This document shows, piece by piece, positions 9,582 to 17,970 of a stretch of DNA of 48,926 nt. The notes beneath the pieces are model-generated. The model saw only the letters and a list, made by a program, of their open reading frames with translations. It was not told the DNA's origin and searched no databases. This DNA is from Mycoplasmopsis agassizii (GTDB lineage: Bacteria > Bacillota_I > Bacilli_A > Mycoplasmatales > Metamycoplasmataceae), in the NCBI RefSeq assembly GCF_002276225.1, contig NZ_NQNY01000011.1, positions 1 through 48,926 on the forward strand, given 5' to 3'. Position 1 is the first letter of the stretch. Every line of letters begins with the position of its first letter. The translations under genes and the position numbers were made by a program.

Positions 9582-11344
9582 CTAAACCCTTGACAGTTTC
9601 ATAACAACTCTTTTGGCTTTAGTTCTAAAGTCAAAATTTTTGTCTAGTAAAACTGCTACTAAGATAATTATTCCTCTGAAAACTAGTTGCAAGTTTGAAT
9701 CTACATTTAAGAAAACTAAAGCATTATTTAAAACACTGATTAATAATCAACCAATAATAGTTTTAGTAATAGTTCCTTTACCACCTGTTAAACTTGTACC
9801 ACCAAGCACAACTGCAGCAATTGCTGATAATTCAAAACCATTACCTGTTTGTGGTTCAACTGATTGTACATTACCAATATAAGCCACACTAGCTAAACCT
9901 ACTAAAATTCCACCAATTACAAATGCTGAAGTAACAATTCATTTAGTTTTAATACCACTTGCTTTAGCAGAGTTTTTATTAGATCCTGTTGCATAAATAT
10001 ATCTTCCAAATCTTGTGAACTTTAAAATAAATATTAAGAATATAGTTATGAAGATGAAGATAAATAAGGCTGAAGGTAAAACTCCGATTGTCCCTGTATT
10101 CAAGAAACTAATAGTATCATTATTTGAAATTGAAACAGGATACCACCTAACACAACATTTAGTAAACCACGGAAAACTAGTAAGCCAACTAAAGTTACAA
10201 TAAAGGATTGTAACTTTCCATAGGAACTTAAAAACCCATTAAATAAACCAATGCTAATTGCTAGTAAAAAACCTATAACTATAGAGCCACCTAAATTAAT
10301 ACCAACTACTTGATTTAAGTATAGAATTAATCCTGCTGAAAAGCCGATTGCACTACCAACTGATAAATCTATGCCACCAGTTAGAATGATAAATGTCATT
10401 CCAATTGCTAAAAGTCCCACTGCAATATTTTGATTTAAAATATTATTTAATCAGTTTTGTGAGCTGAAAAATAAAGGATGAATTGCACCAACTATAATAG
10501 CAAAAATGATGATTACAAAAATTAATTTGTTATTTAAAATTCAGGTTTTAATTTTCTTATCAAAATTAATTAAATTATTTATGCTAAATAAATTTGCAAA
10601 ATAACTACTAATTCTTTTCTTAAAAATTAAGACTTCATTTTTAATGTTGTAAACAGTATTTAATTTTTTAATTTGTTTCTCTTTTTTATTTTGTAATTCT
10701 AAAATTTTCATTTTTTTATTTTCATCAGAGACAACATTTTTACTAATCGAATTAATATAATTAATTTCTTTTTGATAGTCATTATTTATTTGATTTTCTT
10801 TAGAAGTTAATTCAGTGGCTAACTTATTAAAACTAGTTTTTAATTTGTTAAGTTGATTTTGATTTTGTTTTTTAATTTGATGAATTTGTTTTTTTAGATC
10901 ATTAGATTTTTTAAAATTATGATCTTCTAATTCCTTTTTAAGAACTTCAACTTTTAATCTTTGTTTTTTAGTAAATTCTAGAAGTTGTTCATCAAATAAT
11001 TTGCTTTTAGAGATATATAAATTTTTATAATAAGTTTTGGTTTCTTTTATCTTATGTAAAAATTCTTGTTTACGTTTTTTGAATTCCTCATTAGAAATTT
11101 TTTGATTTAAATAAGCAACATCCGATTTGTTTATTTGCTTATTTAATTTATTAATTTTATTTTGAGCTTTACTAACAATGTTTTCTTTTTTATTATTCAC
11201 TTTCATTGCTAACTTATGAACTTTGTCTTGCTCTTCTAAAACTAAATTTTCATATTTTAATTTGTTTAATTCAAATTCTTTTTCAAGATTATTAATACGA
11301 TCTTGATCAATATTTTCGAATTTTTTAATGAACTGATTTTCCAT
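9582..11344 (-). pseudogene. rbsC: Ribose permease RbsC fused to an N-terminal coiled coil, frameshifted
   Basis: Residues 1 to about 255 are a highly charged, K/E/N/Q-rich predicted coiled coil with no membrane segment. At Trp268 (a TGA codon) the same frame runs into a normal RbsC permease: first membrane helix, then VGLLAIGMTFIILTGGIDLSVGS. No stop or suitable start separates the two parts. Near 10138-10148 the frame breaks after NVVLGG. The true continuation (YPVSISNNDTISF... to GGTSLTGGKGT and the end) lies in another frame, so one base seems to be missing. Repaired length would be 587 aa, against about 320 for E. coli RbsC. The uncorrected frame ends at 10046. The break is either a real mutation or a sequencing error. 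The start chosen is the ATG at 11344; another ATG lies at 11359, inside the promoter. Confidence 0.82.
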
Positions 11345-11350
11345 AAAAAA

Positions 11351-11356
11351 ATTATA
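11351..11356 (-). promoter_or_regulatory. -10 box for a leaderless rbsC transcript
   Basis: TATAAT ends 6 nt before the ATG at 11344, and no ribosome-binding site is present. Transcription should start at or next to the start codon. Confidence 0.6.
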
Positions 11357-11433
11357 CATGTTACATAAATTAGACTTAAATAATGAACCTAAAAATACCT
11401 AAAATAGGGGATAATTGTCATTATTTAATAAAT

Positions 11434-11453
11434 TTGTGAAAATCTTTTCACAA
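11434..11453. promoter_or_regulatory. Perfect dyad upstream of the ribose operon
   Basis: TTGTGAAAATCTTTTCACAA has 9-bp perfect arms and a 2-nt centre, 90 nt before the rbsC start. A related site, TGCAAAATTTTTCACA, with the same right half and the same flank ending in TTTC, lies 74 nt before the PTS gene (29888-29909). It looks like an operator for a sugar-responsive regulator (inference). Confidence 0.45.
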
Positions 11454-11552
11454 TTTCAAAAAATTAAAATAAATGCTTTAACATTTTATTTTTTAGGTTA
11501 ATATTAGCAGTTATATATGTTCAAAATTATACAAATAAAATTGATATAAAAT

Positions 11553-11572
11553 ACCCGAAAATAATTTCGGGT
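11553..11572 (-). terminator. Hairpin terminator after the 113-aa unknown gene
   Basis: Stem ACCCGAAA / TTTCGGGT with a 4-nt loop is followed on the minus strand by ATTTTAT, 19 nt past the stop at 11591. Confidence 0.65.
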
Positions 11573-11590
11573 AAGGATTTAAAAATAATA

Positions 11591-11932
11591 TTATTCATAT
11601 TCTAATTCTTCACCGTTATGGTTATAAGCTAGGTTATCATAATATTCCTGAGTTACTCTATCATTTTTTACATAAGTTGATCTAGGTTCCATAGGTGTAT
11701 ATCTTAAATAGGTTACAAAATATTCATCGAATAAATATCCGTATTTGTGGTAATCCAAATTATGGTTGAATCTTCATTCTTCGTATCTAGCTTCAGAAAG
11801 CAAGAATTTTATTGCGTATAAAATATTCCATAATAATTTAATTATTAATCAAACTATTTTCAAAGCATATTTAAATACCAAAAATATAAAAGTAAAATAA
11901 ACAACTATAACTTTTAAAACTACACCAAGCAT
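11591..11932 (-). CDS. Small membrane-anchored protein, unknown
   Basis: Not recognised. 113 aa when two TGA codons are read as Trp. Residues 3-50 are strongly hydrophobic (probably one or two membrane helices). Residues 52-113 are soluble and unusually rich in Tyr, Glu and Asp (YHKYGYLFDEYF, EEWRFNHN, QEYYDNLAYNHNGEELEYE). The start is the ATG at 11932, preceded by AAGAG. It has its own terminator. It is too short and too split by TGA to be found with the standard code. Confidence 0.6.
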
Positions 11933-11983
11933 AACACTCTTTTTATTTATTTAACAGAACATAATCTTGACTTGCTTTATCTA

Positions 11984-12106
11984 CTAATAAATTAGATCTA
12001 ACAATCAATTTTTTTTAACACTTTTCATGAAAGTAAAAGGTATCATCGATTTATCAGATTTAGTAAGTGTATTAATATAAGCAACTTTGAAAACACCAAT
12101 AATTTT
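11984..12106 (-). pseudogene. 5'-truncated gene remnant
   Basis: Forty open codons with natural-looking mycoplasma composition (IIGVFKVAYINTLTKSDK..., then VKKNWLLDLIY, with TGA as Trp) run directly from an in-frame stop at 12107-12109 without any start codon. They lie just beyond a 45-bp repeat that also abuts the remnant at 15063-15355. Function unknown. Confidence 0.4.
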
Positions 12107-12111
12107 TTATG

Positions 12112-12156
12112 AATTGTAATATTTAACTCAACGTTTATAATGATATTATAATTCAA
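12112..12156. repeat. 45-bp dispersed repeat, copy A
   Basis: Matches 15346-15389 except for three substitutions and one 1-nt indel (counted by eye). It contains TATAATATCAT in minus orientation and ATGATATTATAAT in plus orientation, so it may be a promoter unit copied along the chromosome. On the minus strand each copy points into a gene remnant lacking a start. Confidence 0.6.
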
Positions 12157-12198
12157 GGAAAAAACTGAAAAATCAACTTAATAGTTATTTTCTTTAGT

Positions 12199-12204
12199 TA
12201 TAAT
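12199..12204 (+). promoter_or_regulatory. -10 box of the 12214 gene
   Basis: TATAATTAAATTAATA starts here; the ATG follows 9 nt after TATAAT with no ribosome-binding site. The same 16-base sequence stands before the coiled-coil gene at 26987. Confidence 0.5.
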
Positions 12205-12213
12205 TAAATTAAT

Positions 12214-12717
12214 ATGAGCAATAAAGATTCAAAAATAGTAGTTAACAGACCGTGTGCAGAAGTGAAAAAGTTAACAAAGACACATGATATGAAAGAAACA
12301 GTTAATTCAGTTGAAATTCACCCATTCACAAATAAAGCCAGATACAAATATGAAGCAGAAGGTGACCCATTACCCCCTATATTACCTCCACCGCTAGGTC
12401 CTACTGATGATGAAGATTTTAACAAAGAATGAGTGCTGAAGCAAATAAGATTAGCTGCAAGTGAATTAAGATCTGAAATGAAAGATGGTAATGAACAGAT
12501 TCGTTCTGAAATGAATCAAAAATTTGATGAAGCAAAGTCTGAAAACCTACAAATAGAAAAAAGAATAGAGAAAAAGTTTGATGCTAAATTGAAAAAAGCA
12601 ACAAACGAAATTCGTTCTGAAATGAAAGAAGGTTTTTCAAGAGCAGAAAAACAAAATAAAGAAACTAATGAAAAGCTTGAAGAAATTTTAGATTTTCTAA
12701 AAAAGAAGGATAAATAA
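12214..12717 (+). CDS. Coiled-coil protein with proline-rich hinge, unknown
   Basis: 167 aa with TGA at 12430 read as Trp. Residues 1-48 form a polar head (NRPCAEVKKLTKTHDMK, EIHPFTNKARYKYEAEG). Residues 49-66 are a Pro-rich hinge (DPLPPILPPPLGPTDD). Residues 73-167 form a long predicted coiled coil with repeated (N)E(Q)IRSEM(N/K) units at about 88, 122 and similar positions. The plan, a small head plus long coiled coil, is like the gene at 26987 and recalls the DUF16-type proteins of M. pneumoniae, but homology is not shown. It stands alone with its own promoter; the next plus-strand unit is the RNA gene. Confidence 0.75.
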
Positions 12718-12807
12718 AAAACTACGAATCTTATTTAAATGTATTAACTTTCAACCAAATCAAAATCTACATTTTTGCAGAAATGCAGTAAAAATTTTAA
12801 AACATTG

Positions 12808-12813
12808 TATAAT
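12808..12813 (+). promoter_or_regulatory. -10 box of the RNA gene
   Basis: TTGTATAAT ending at 12813 is a strong mycoplasma -10 box, and predicts a transcript start near 12820. No good -35 box is seen, as is common in this group. Confidence 0.5.
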
Positions 12814-12819
12814 TTACAC

Positions 12820-13054
12820 AGCATAGGTTATTCTAAACAAAACTTATTTCTTAACTATATGCAAAAAAATTGATCCCCCTCATTAGTTTTAAAACTATCA
12901 CCTAGTACGCCCCATTGCTGTGATAGAAGTTGCTAAAGGCATGAGATATGAGAAAGAGTTAAATTTAATTAACTGTCTAACTAGCGTGTCCTCAAGTGTT
13001 GGATTGGGCTGTCATGCAAGTGGCAGATAAAAGAGCCTTTTTTGGCTCTTTTTT
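12820..13054 (+). ncRNA. Structured, independently terminated RNA of unknown family
   Basis: No protein gene explains 12820-13054. It has a promoter at 12808 and a strong terminator at 13030-13054. The core (about 12870-13028) is clearly richer in G and C than everything around it, a common mark of structured RNA in AT-rich genomes. Pairings seen: CACCTAGT (12899-12906) with ACTAG-C-GTG (12980-12988), one bulge; GTTAA/TTAAC inside it; CTGTCA/TGGCAG (13009-13026); TAGTTTT/AAAACTA near 12885-12897. GCCCCAT with ATTGGGC could add a pseudoknot. I could not match it to tmRNA, RNase P RNA, SRP RNA or 6S RNA signatures, and it is not a tRNA. Confidence 0.55.
13030..13054 (+). terminator. Terminator of the RNA gene
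   Basis: Eight-base-pair stem AAAGAGCC / GGCTCTTT with a T6 loop and a following T-run; the strongest terminator in this region. Confidence 0.85.
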
Positions 13055-13094
13055 ATTAAAACTCAAATTAACTACTTATTTTTATTAAAAATAA

Positions 13095-13118
13095 ACACCA
13101 ATTAATAATGATCGGTGT
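13095..13118 (-). terminator. Weak terminator after the 98-aa unknown gene
   Basis: ACACC/GGTGT stem with a long loop is followed on the minus strand by TTATTTTT, 24 nt past the stop at 13142. Confidence 0.4.
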
Positions 13119-13141
13119 CTATTTGAATAAGTTTTAGATAA

Positions 13142-13438
13142 TTAATTTTTCTTCTTTTTAGGTTCTAGAACAGATATTCTATCTTCCAATTCAAAAACCA
13201 TCTTTTCTAGATCTCAATATCTATCAGCAAGCATTTTCATAGTATCTTCAAAAGTTTTTTGAATATCATCCTGTGTATCAACCATATTGTTATAAGTCTT
13301 AGTTAATTTAAGAAAAGTTGCTTTTAGCCTTGTACTATAACCACCTTGTCTTTTAAGGTCTTCTATTAATTTATTTGCTAACTTTTCCAATTGTTTAATA
13401 CCTAAAGTAGTTTTTCCTAATTTTCTTGATCTTTCCAT
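13142..13438 (-). CDS. Small coiled-coil protein, unknown
   Basis: 98 aa from the ATG at 13438 (MERSRKLGKTTL). TGA at 13214 is Trp. Charged and helical throughout, no signal or membrane segment. The last 25 residues (WDLEKMVFELEDRISVLEP) read as a coiled coil and end in a K-rich tail. A longer frame with a TTG start at 13495 exists but its extra part is hydrophobic and lacks a ribosome site. Size and layout resemble the next gene (13541-13840), so the two may be distant paralogues. Not recognised. Confidence 0.6.
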
Positions 13439-13540
13439 ATTATGCAAATAATACAGTAAAAAAACGAGTTTTTCAATAATTTTCAAGAAGAACAACTATA
13501 AAATCGGCTTATTTAGATTTACATAAGTGTGAGAATTCAA

Positions 13541-13840
13541 CTATTTCACTAAAAATAATTCTAGATCTTTTACTCTTGTTATCAGCACAGAAATATAATC
13601 AAGTGAATCATTAACATTAGCAAAAACTTCTCTTACTATGTCCATTCTTTCTCTTGAACGAGTGTCTAAAAATTGGCGATATTCATCAATTCTATCTAAA
13701 AAAACATTAATATTTTCTGCAACAAAGAATATATCACCTTGAATTTTCTCAACTTCTCGAGCGATAATTCTTAATTGAATTTCATGTCTTTTTAATCTGT
13801 TTGCTAGTTTAACTGGTTTCTTTCTTCTTTTAAATCTCAT
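13541..13840 (-). CDS. Small basic coiled-coil protein, unknown
   Basis: 99 aa from the ATG at 13840. A very basic N-terminus (MRFKRRKKPVKLANRLKRH) precedes a continuous amphipathic helix region. The frame is open further up to 13933, but that part only translates two hairpins (13876-13932), one of which ends the lipoprotein gene, so the shorter start is chosen. The basic head could bind nucleic acid or membrane; this is a guess. No TGA codons. Confidence 0.55.
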   Translation of the reverse strand: MRFKRRKKPVKLANRLKRHEIQLRIIAREVEKIQGDIFFVAENINVFLDRIDEYRQFLDTRSRERMDIVREVFANVNDSLDYISVLITRVKDLELFLVK

Positions 13841-13875
13841 AGTGCTTAAAATGTTACAACAAAATTTACAAATTT

Positions 13876-13905
13876 TACTGATTTCATTTGAAGATGAAAT
13901 CAGTA
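13876..13905. repeat. Perfect 12-bp inverted repeat
   Basis: TACTGATTTCAT / ATGAAATCAGTA with a 6-nt loop, between a lipoprotein terminator and the 99-aa gene. No T-run follows on the minus strand, so it is a candidate leader structure or operator of the 99-aa gene. Confidence 0.5.
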
Positions 13906-13912
13906 ATAAAAA

Positions 13913-13932
13913 TGGAATCAATTTTGATTCCA
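13913..13932 (-). terminator. Terminator of lipoprotein 1 of the tandem pair
   Basis: TGGAATCAA / TTGATTCCA, 9 bp, 2-nt centre, then ATTTTTATT on the minus strand. Almost identical to the hairpin after the paralogue (14550-14569). Confidence 0.75.
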
Positions 13933-13937
13933 TTAAT

Positions 13938-14426
13938 TTAGATTAATTTAATTTGATTAGCTAGTTCACAGACTTCGTGAAAAATATCTATAGTTTTTTG
14001 ATAGTGCGCATCAGTTTCTTCGATAGATGTTGTGATTGGAATTTCATTTACTAGTTTAGTTATTTGATCCATTTTAGTTTTGATTGATGAAGGGTAAGTG
14101 ATCTTACCTTCATATGTCTCAAAAAATTTGTTTAGATTATCTAAAATATAACCATACGAACCAAGTAAGGCTGATTTTAAAGATTGGCTCATACCATCAG
14201 GATGTTTTTCTATTTTTAATTTAGCAACTTCAAAACCATAATCTTGAACAGCAAATCCCATGTAGCCTAAAATGTAAGTGTTTATGTCTTTATCAAAATT
14301 TACTTCTAAAGTTCATCTTTTAATTTGTTCATCAGCTTTAGGATTAGTGCAAGCCGCTGCAATTGCTGATATTGCCAAAGTTTCAATAGTGGCGAAAGAT
14401 AAATTTAAATATAGTTTCTTTTTCAT
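13938..14426 (-). CDS. Small lipoprotein, tandem paralogue 1
   Basis: 162 aa surface lipoprotein of unknown role. Signal peptide MKKKLYLNLSFATIETLAIS is followed by the lipobox AIAAAC with Cys at about 26. The mature part contains WTLE-NF--DINTY--GY and ends with EGKITYPSSIK...NEIPIT...ELANQIKLI. It shares roughly half its residues with the next gene (by eye), the C-terminal eight residues being identical. One TGA is Trp. The paralogues and their terminators lie head to tail, so they arose by tandem duplication. Mycoplasma lipoproteins of this kind are usually exposed and antigenic. Confidence 0.75.
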
Positions 14427-14549
14427 AAATTCTTTTAACTTCTATAAGCAATTATGCTTAAGATTTTAGCGAATTCAAAGACATCATAAAAGCATTAATT
14501 TCAATATTTTATTTAAAAAATATTTATAAAAAATTGTTTTATTTAAAAA

Positions 14550-14569
14550 TGGAATCAAAATTGATTCCA
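14550..14569 (-). terminator. Terminator of lipoprotein 2 of the tandem pair
   Basis: TGGAATCAA / TTGATTCCA, 2-nt centre, followed on the minus strand by ATTTTTAAAT. Same stem as 13913-13932. Confidence 0.75.
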
Positions 14570-14574
14570 TTAAT

Positions 14575-15060
14575 TTAAATTAATTTAATCTGATTAGCTA
14601 GTTCACGCACTTCTTGAAACATAGCATAAGTATTTTTATAATAAGATTCAACTTCCTTGACTACATTAGTTAAGGGAATATCATTTACTACTTTTGTTAT
14701 TTCTTTAATCTTATTTTTAATAGATACAGGATAAGTAATTTTACCTTCGTATTCCTCAAAGAAATTATTGATGTTTTTTAAAATTGAATTATATGATTTA
14801 AGTAGTGATGACTTGACTGATTGAGTCATTCCATCTTTATTTTCCCCAACTTGAATTGCTAAAACATCTACATTGTAATTTACTCCTGCTCAGCCTAGAT
14901 AACCCGTTACATCTGTATTAATGTCATTTTTAAAGTTAGTTTCTAGAGTTCAACGTTCAATTTGTTTGTCAGCAGTTTGATTATTACAAGCAACTGCAAT
15001 TACTCCTATTGACAATGTCGAAATAACTGTTATTGATAATTTTAAATATAATCGCTTCAT
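14575..15060 (-). CDS. Small lipoprotein, tandem paralogue 2
   Basis: 161 aa lipoprotein. Signal MKRLYLKLSITVISTLSIGV, lipobox VIAVAC with Cys at about 25. The mature domain is parallel to that of 13938-14426: ERWTLETNF, DIN, GYLGWAG, MTQSVKSSLLKSY, EEYEGKITYP, ELANQIKLI. Two TGA codons are Trp. The start is 2 nt past the end of a degraded upstream gene (15063-15355), whose last codons supply the AGAAAG ribosome site. Function unknown. Confidence 0.75.
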
Positions 15061-15062
15061 TT

Positions 15063-15355
15063 TTATTTCTTTCTAAAAGGGACTCTGTTGCCTCAGTTGA
15101 AATTGAATAATTCTACTTCTCGATCTCCATCTTTTTGTGTTCTAATGAATAACCTTGGTAAAGCAAACCAACCATCCACAACTTTCCATTCCATTCCTTC
15201 ATAATAGTCTTCTGATCATTCTACCTGTAGTTTGATCATAGTTTCTAGGTTATTAGACATTTGGCTTTTAAAATCATTTAAACCATGATCATGCATATTT
15301 TCAACTCATGAATAGCTATTTCCTGCTGGAATATTTTTTATCTTTAATTGTAATA
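15063..15355 (-). pseudogene. Gene remnant without N-terminus, unknown
   Basis: Open for about 97 codons from an in-frame stop near 15358 to TAA at 15063, with two TGA as Trp. No ATG, GTG or TTG exists before the ATG at 15296, yet the reading upstream of it looks like protein (LQLKIKNIPAGNSYSWVEN). From 15296 it could still make a 77-residue product (YYEGMEWKVVDGWFALP, FNFNWGNRVPFRKK). The 5' edge is next to copy B of the 45-bp repeat, the same arrangement as at 11984-12156. Probably the C-terminal part of a lost lipoprotein-type gene. Confidence 0.5.
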
Positions 15356-15389
15356 TTTAATTAAATGTTTATAATGATATTATAATCAA
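15346..15389. repeat. 45-bp dispersed repeat, copy B
   Basis: Second copy of the sequence at 12112-12156; the sequence diverges on both sides. See copy A. The rest of 15390-15584 is AT-rich and shows no gene; ATTATGAATTGTAAT at about 15486 repeats the edge of copy A once more. Confidence 0.6.
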
Positions 15390-15584
15390 TTTTATTCTTA
15401 AAATAAAACATTCATCAATTTTCAAATAAAAATTTTTTAAATTCATTTTTAGTGCTTATTTAAACAGATTATTTCAAATTTTGCATTATGAATTGTAATA
15501 AGATTTGAAAAAATTGAAAATATAAAATTTGTAATAAGGGAGCCAATCTTCTTAAGATAAAAAATAGATACAAAAACAAAAAAA

Positions 15585-15599
15585 TCGCTAAACTAGCGA
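15585..15599 (-). terminator. Terminator of the trpS-thrS operon
   Basis: TCGCTA-AAC-TAGCGA stem followed on the minus strand by TTTTTTTG, 9 nt past the stop at 15608. Confidence 0.8.
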
Positions 15600-15607
15600 C
15601 TTAAATG

Positions 15608-16219
15608 TTATTTTCTTCTGTTTTTACTTTTAGCTTTTTTACGTTTTGAAGTATCTAGAATTTCAGCTTGATTTTTTTGAACTTCTTCAATTTGTAAATC
15701 AGCAATTTCTTGAAGTTGAGTGGTTTGAGATACCTCTGGAAAAACAGGATTTTCCATTTCTTCAATTGGGTCTAAAAATTTTGTTGCTTTTTTATTTTTT
15801 CTTGTTCATGAAGAAATCTTTGCATCGAATTTATAAGCAACAACTAATAAGACAAATGAAATAAGTAAAACAACTACGAAAGGTACAATTAAAATTCATT
15901 GTTGTTCTGTTTGTGCATATTGATAAGTCAAAATAATAATTGATAGTAATAAGTAGGCAGAAAAAGAAATTACAATTCCTTGAATCTTAATCAAGCGATA
16001 TCAAAACATGACAAAGTTAGCAACCATTACAACAACTGAGACAGCAGTTAATAAACCAAAATTGATACCTAAATAACTATCTTCTGGAAAAGGATCATTT
16101 GCTCTTGAAGCAGCTAAAATAACTAATCCTGAAATACCTATAATAACTGTAGAAATTACGATAATTGCATTCATTATAAATGAATGATTTTTGTAAAAAG
16201 CAATTTTATTTTTACTCAT
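15608..16219 (-). CDS. Four-helix membrane protein, unknown
   Basis: 203 aa with TGA as Trp. Hydrophobic segments at about 15-36, 53-75, 82-97 and 106-126 suggest four membrane helices. The C-terminal 75 residues are hydrophilic and charged, presumably cytoplasmic, and end in a basic string (SKRKKAKSKNRRK). The start overlaps the thrS stop by 8 nt, so it is co-transcribed with the synthetases. No family recognised. Confidence 0.75.
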
Positions 16220-17969
16220 AATTTTCTACTTTCTTCTTAAATATTTCAATCAGTTCATCAACTTTATAAGTAGTTGAAGTTTGCTCTCCATATGCTCTAA
16301 TTGTTAGTGTTTGATTTTCAATTTCTGAATCACCAATTACGACTTGATATTTAGCTTTAGACATTTGTCAATGTCTAATTTTTTTAGCAACACTTTCATT
16401 TCTACTATCTAATTTTACATCATAATTTAAATTAAATAATTTTTCATAAATAGCCTTTGCATATTCTTGATGTTTTTCTCCAAGAGGAATTATAACTGCT
16501 TGAATAGGAGCTAATCAAAAGGGTAAATTACCTTTACTTTGTTCTAATAAAATTGAAATAAATCTTTCATAAGTTCCAATTAAACCACGATGAATTAAGA
16601 CAGGATGAATTTTAGTTTCATCATTTGAAATATAAGTTAAATTAAATTTTTGTGGAAGAGAAAAATCAAGTTGTAAAGTTGAAACTGTAATTTCATGATT
16701 TAAAACTGTTTTAACTTGGAAGTCAATTTTAGGTCCATAAAAAGCTGCTTCTCCGTATTTGATTTCATATTTTAAACCTGCTTCATCAAGCACTGCTTTT
16801 AATGCTTTTTCGGATTCGACTCACATCTGTTCATCATCAATAAATTTAGATTTATCTTTATCACGAAGAGAAAGAGAAATGTAATCTAAATCTAATTTTA
16901 GAATTTTTTGAATCTCTAAAATTAATTTTAATTGATGCATCATTTCTTCATGAATTTTGTCACGAGCAACAAAAATATGACCTTCAGTTAACTCCATTGC
17001 ACGCACTCTTTCAAGTCCTGTTAAGGCACCAGATTTTTCATATCTATAAAGTCTAGATTGCTCATTTAAACGAAGAGGTAAATCACGATATGAACGTCTT
17101 GTTGCAGAATAAATTAAGGTATGATGTGGACATGTCATAGGTCGTGGAATTAAGCGTTCATTTTCAACAATTAAAGGAGTAAACATGTCTGCACGATAAT
17201 GGTCTAAATGACCTGAAGTTTTATATAAACTTTCTTCTCCAAAAGGAGGTGTATAAACTTCATGATAACCGTATTTACGATCTAATTTTAAAACTAAAGA
17301 TTGTAATTTATTTTTAATAATCATTCCGTTAGGAAGTCAAATAGGAAAGCCTTGACCTGACATTGGATGGAACATAAAAATCTCCATATCAGCCCCTATT
17401 TTACGGTGATCTCGTTCTTTTCTCTCTTTTAAAATTTCTAAATAATTTGCTAATTCTTCTTCAGTATCTCAGGCTGTTCCATAAATTCTAGTTAGCTGTT
17501 TATTATTGCTATCTCCCCTTCAATATGCACCTGCAATTGAAAGCAATTTAAAGTTTTTTACGTCCTTAGTTTGGTCAATATGACCTCCTGCACAAAGGTC
17601 GACAAAAATGTCTTTTTGATCTTTATTTTGAAGGGAATAAAAAGTAATATTACGACCGTCTTTTACATACTCATCATATAGCTCTTTTTTATAAGGTTGA
17701 TGATCAAAAGAATAGTGTTCAATTCCTACTTTTTTCATTGCTAAATTTTGTTTAGCAATGTTTCTCATTTCCTTTTCAATTTTTAAAAGATCACGATCAT
17801 TAATAGGTTGTGCAAAATCAAAATCATAATAAAAACCTTCATCAATTGTTGGACCAAATCCTAGCTTAGTATTTGGAAATAGTTTTAAAACAGCAGTTGC
17901 TAATAAGTGCGATGCTGTATGATTTAATTCTTTATTTAATTTAAATTTTCAATTTAAGTAGTTTGCCAT
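16212..17969 (-). CDS. thrS: Threonine--tRNA ligase
   Basis: Charges tRNA-Thr, 585 aa. The editing domain has HTASH (HxxxH) near the N-terminus and a later CAGGHID. The class II core has TCPHH (zinc ligand Cys), motif 2 [15 protein letters not shown] and motif 3 [11 protein letters not shown]. The N-terminal TGS domain of the 642-aa E. coli enzyme is absent; the start [21 protein letters not shown] goes straight into the editing domain, as expected for shortened mycoplasma enzymes. Several TGA codons are Trp. It begins 1 nt after the trpS stop. Confidence 0.95.
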
Positions 17970-17970
17970 T

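Noticed and set aside
12879-13028. Small open frame (NYHLVRPIAVIEVAKGM...) as a protein gene or transposase remnant
   Set aside because: No start or ribosome site, codons unlike the rest of the genome, and the segment is explained better by paired RNA structure.
13841-13933. N-terminal extension MESKLIPF... of the 99-aa gene
   Set aside because: This part only translates a transcription terminator and a second hairpin.
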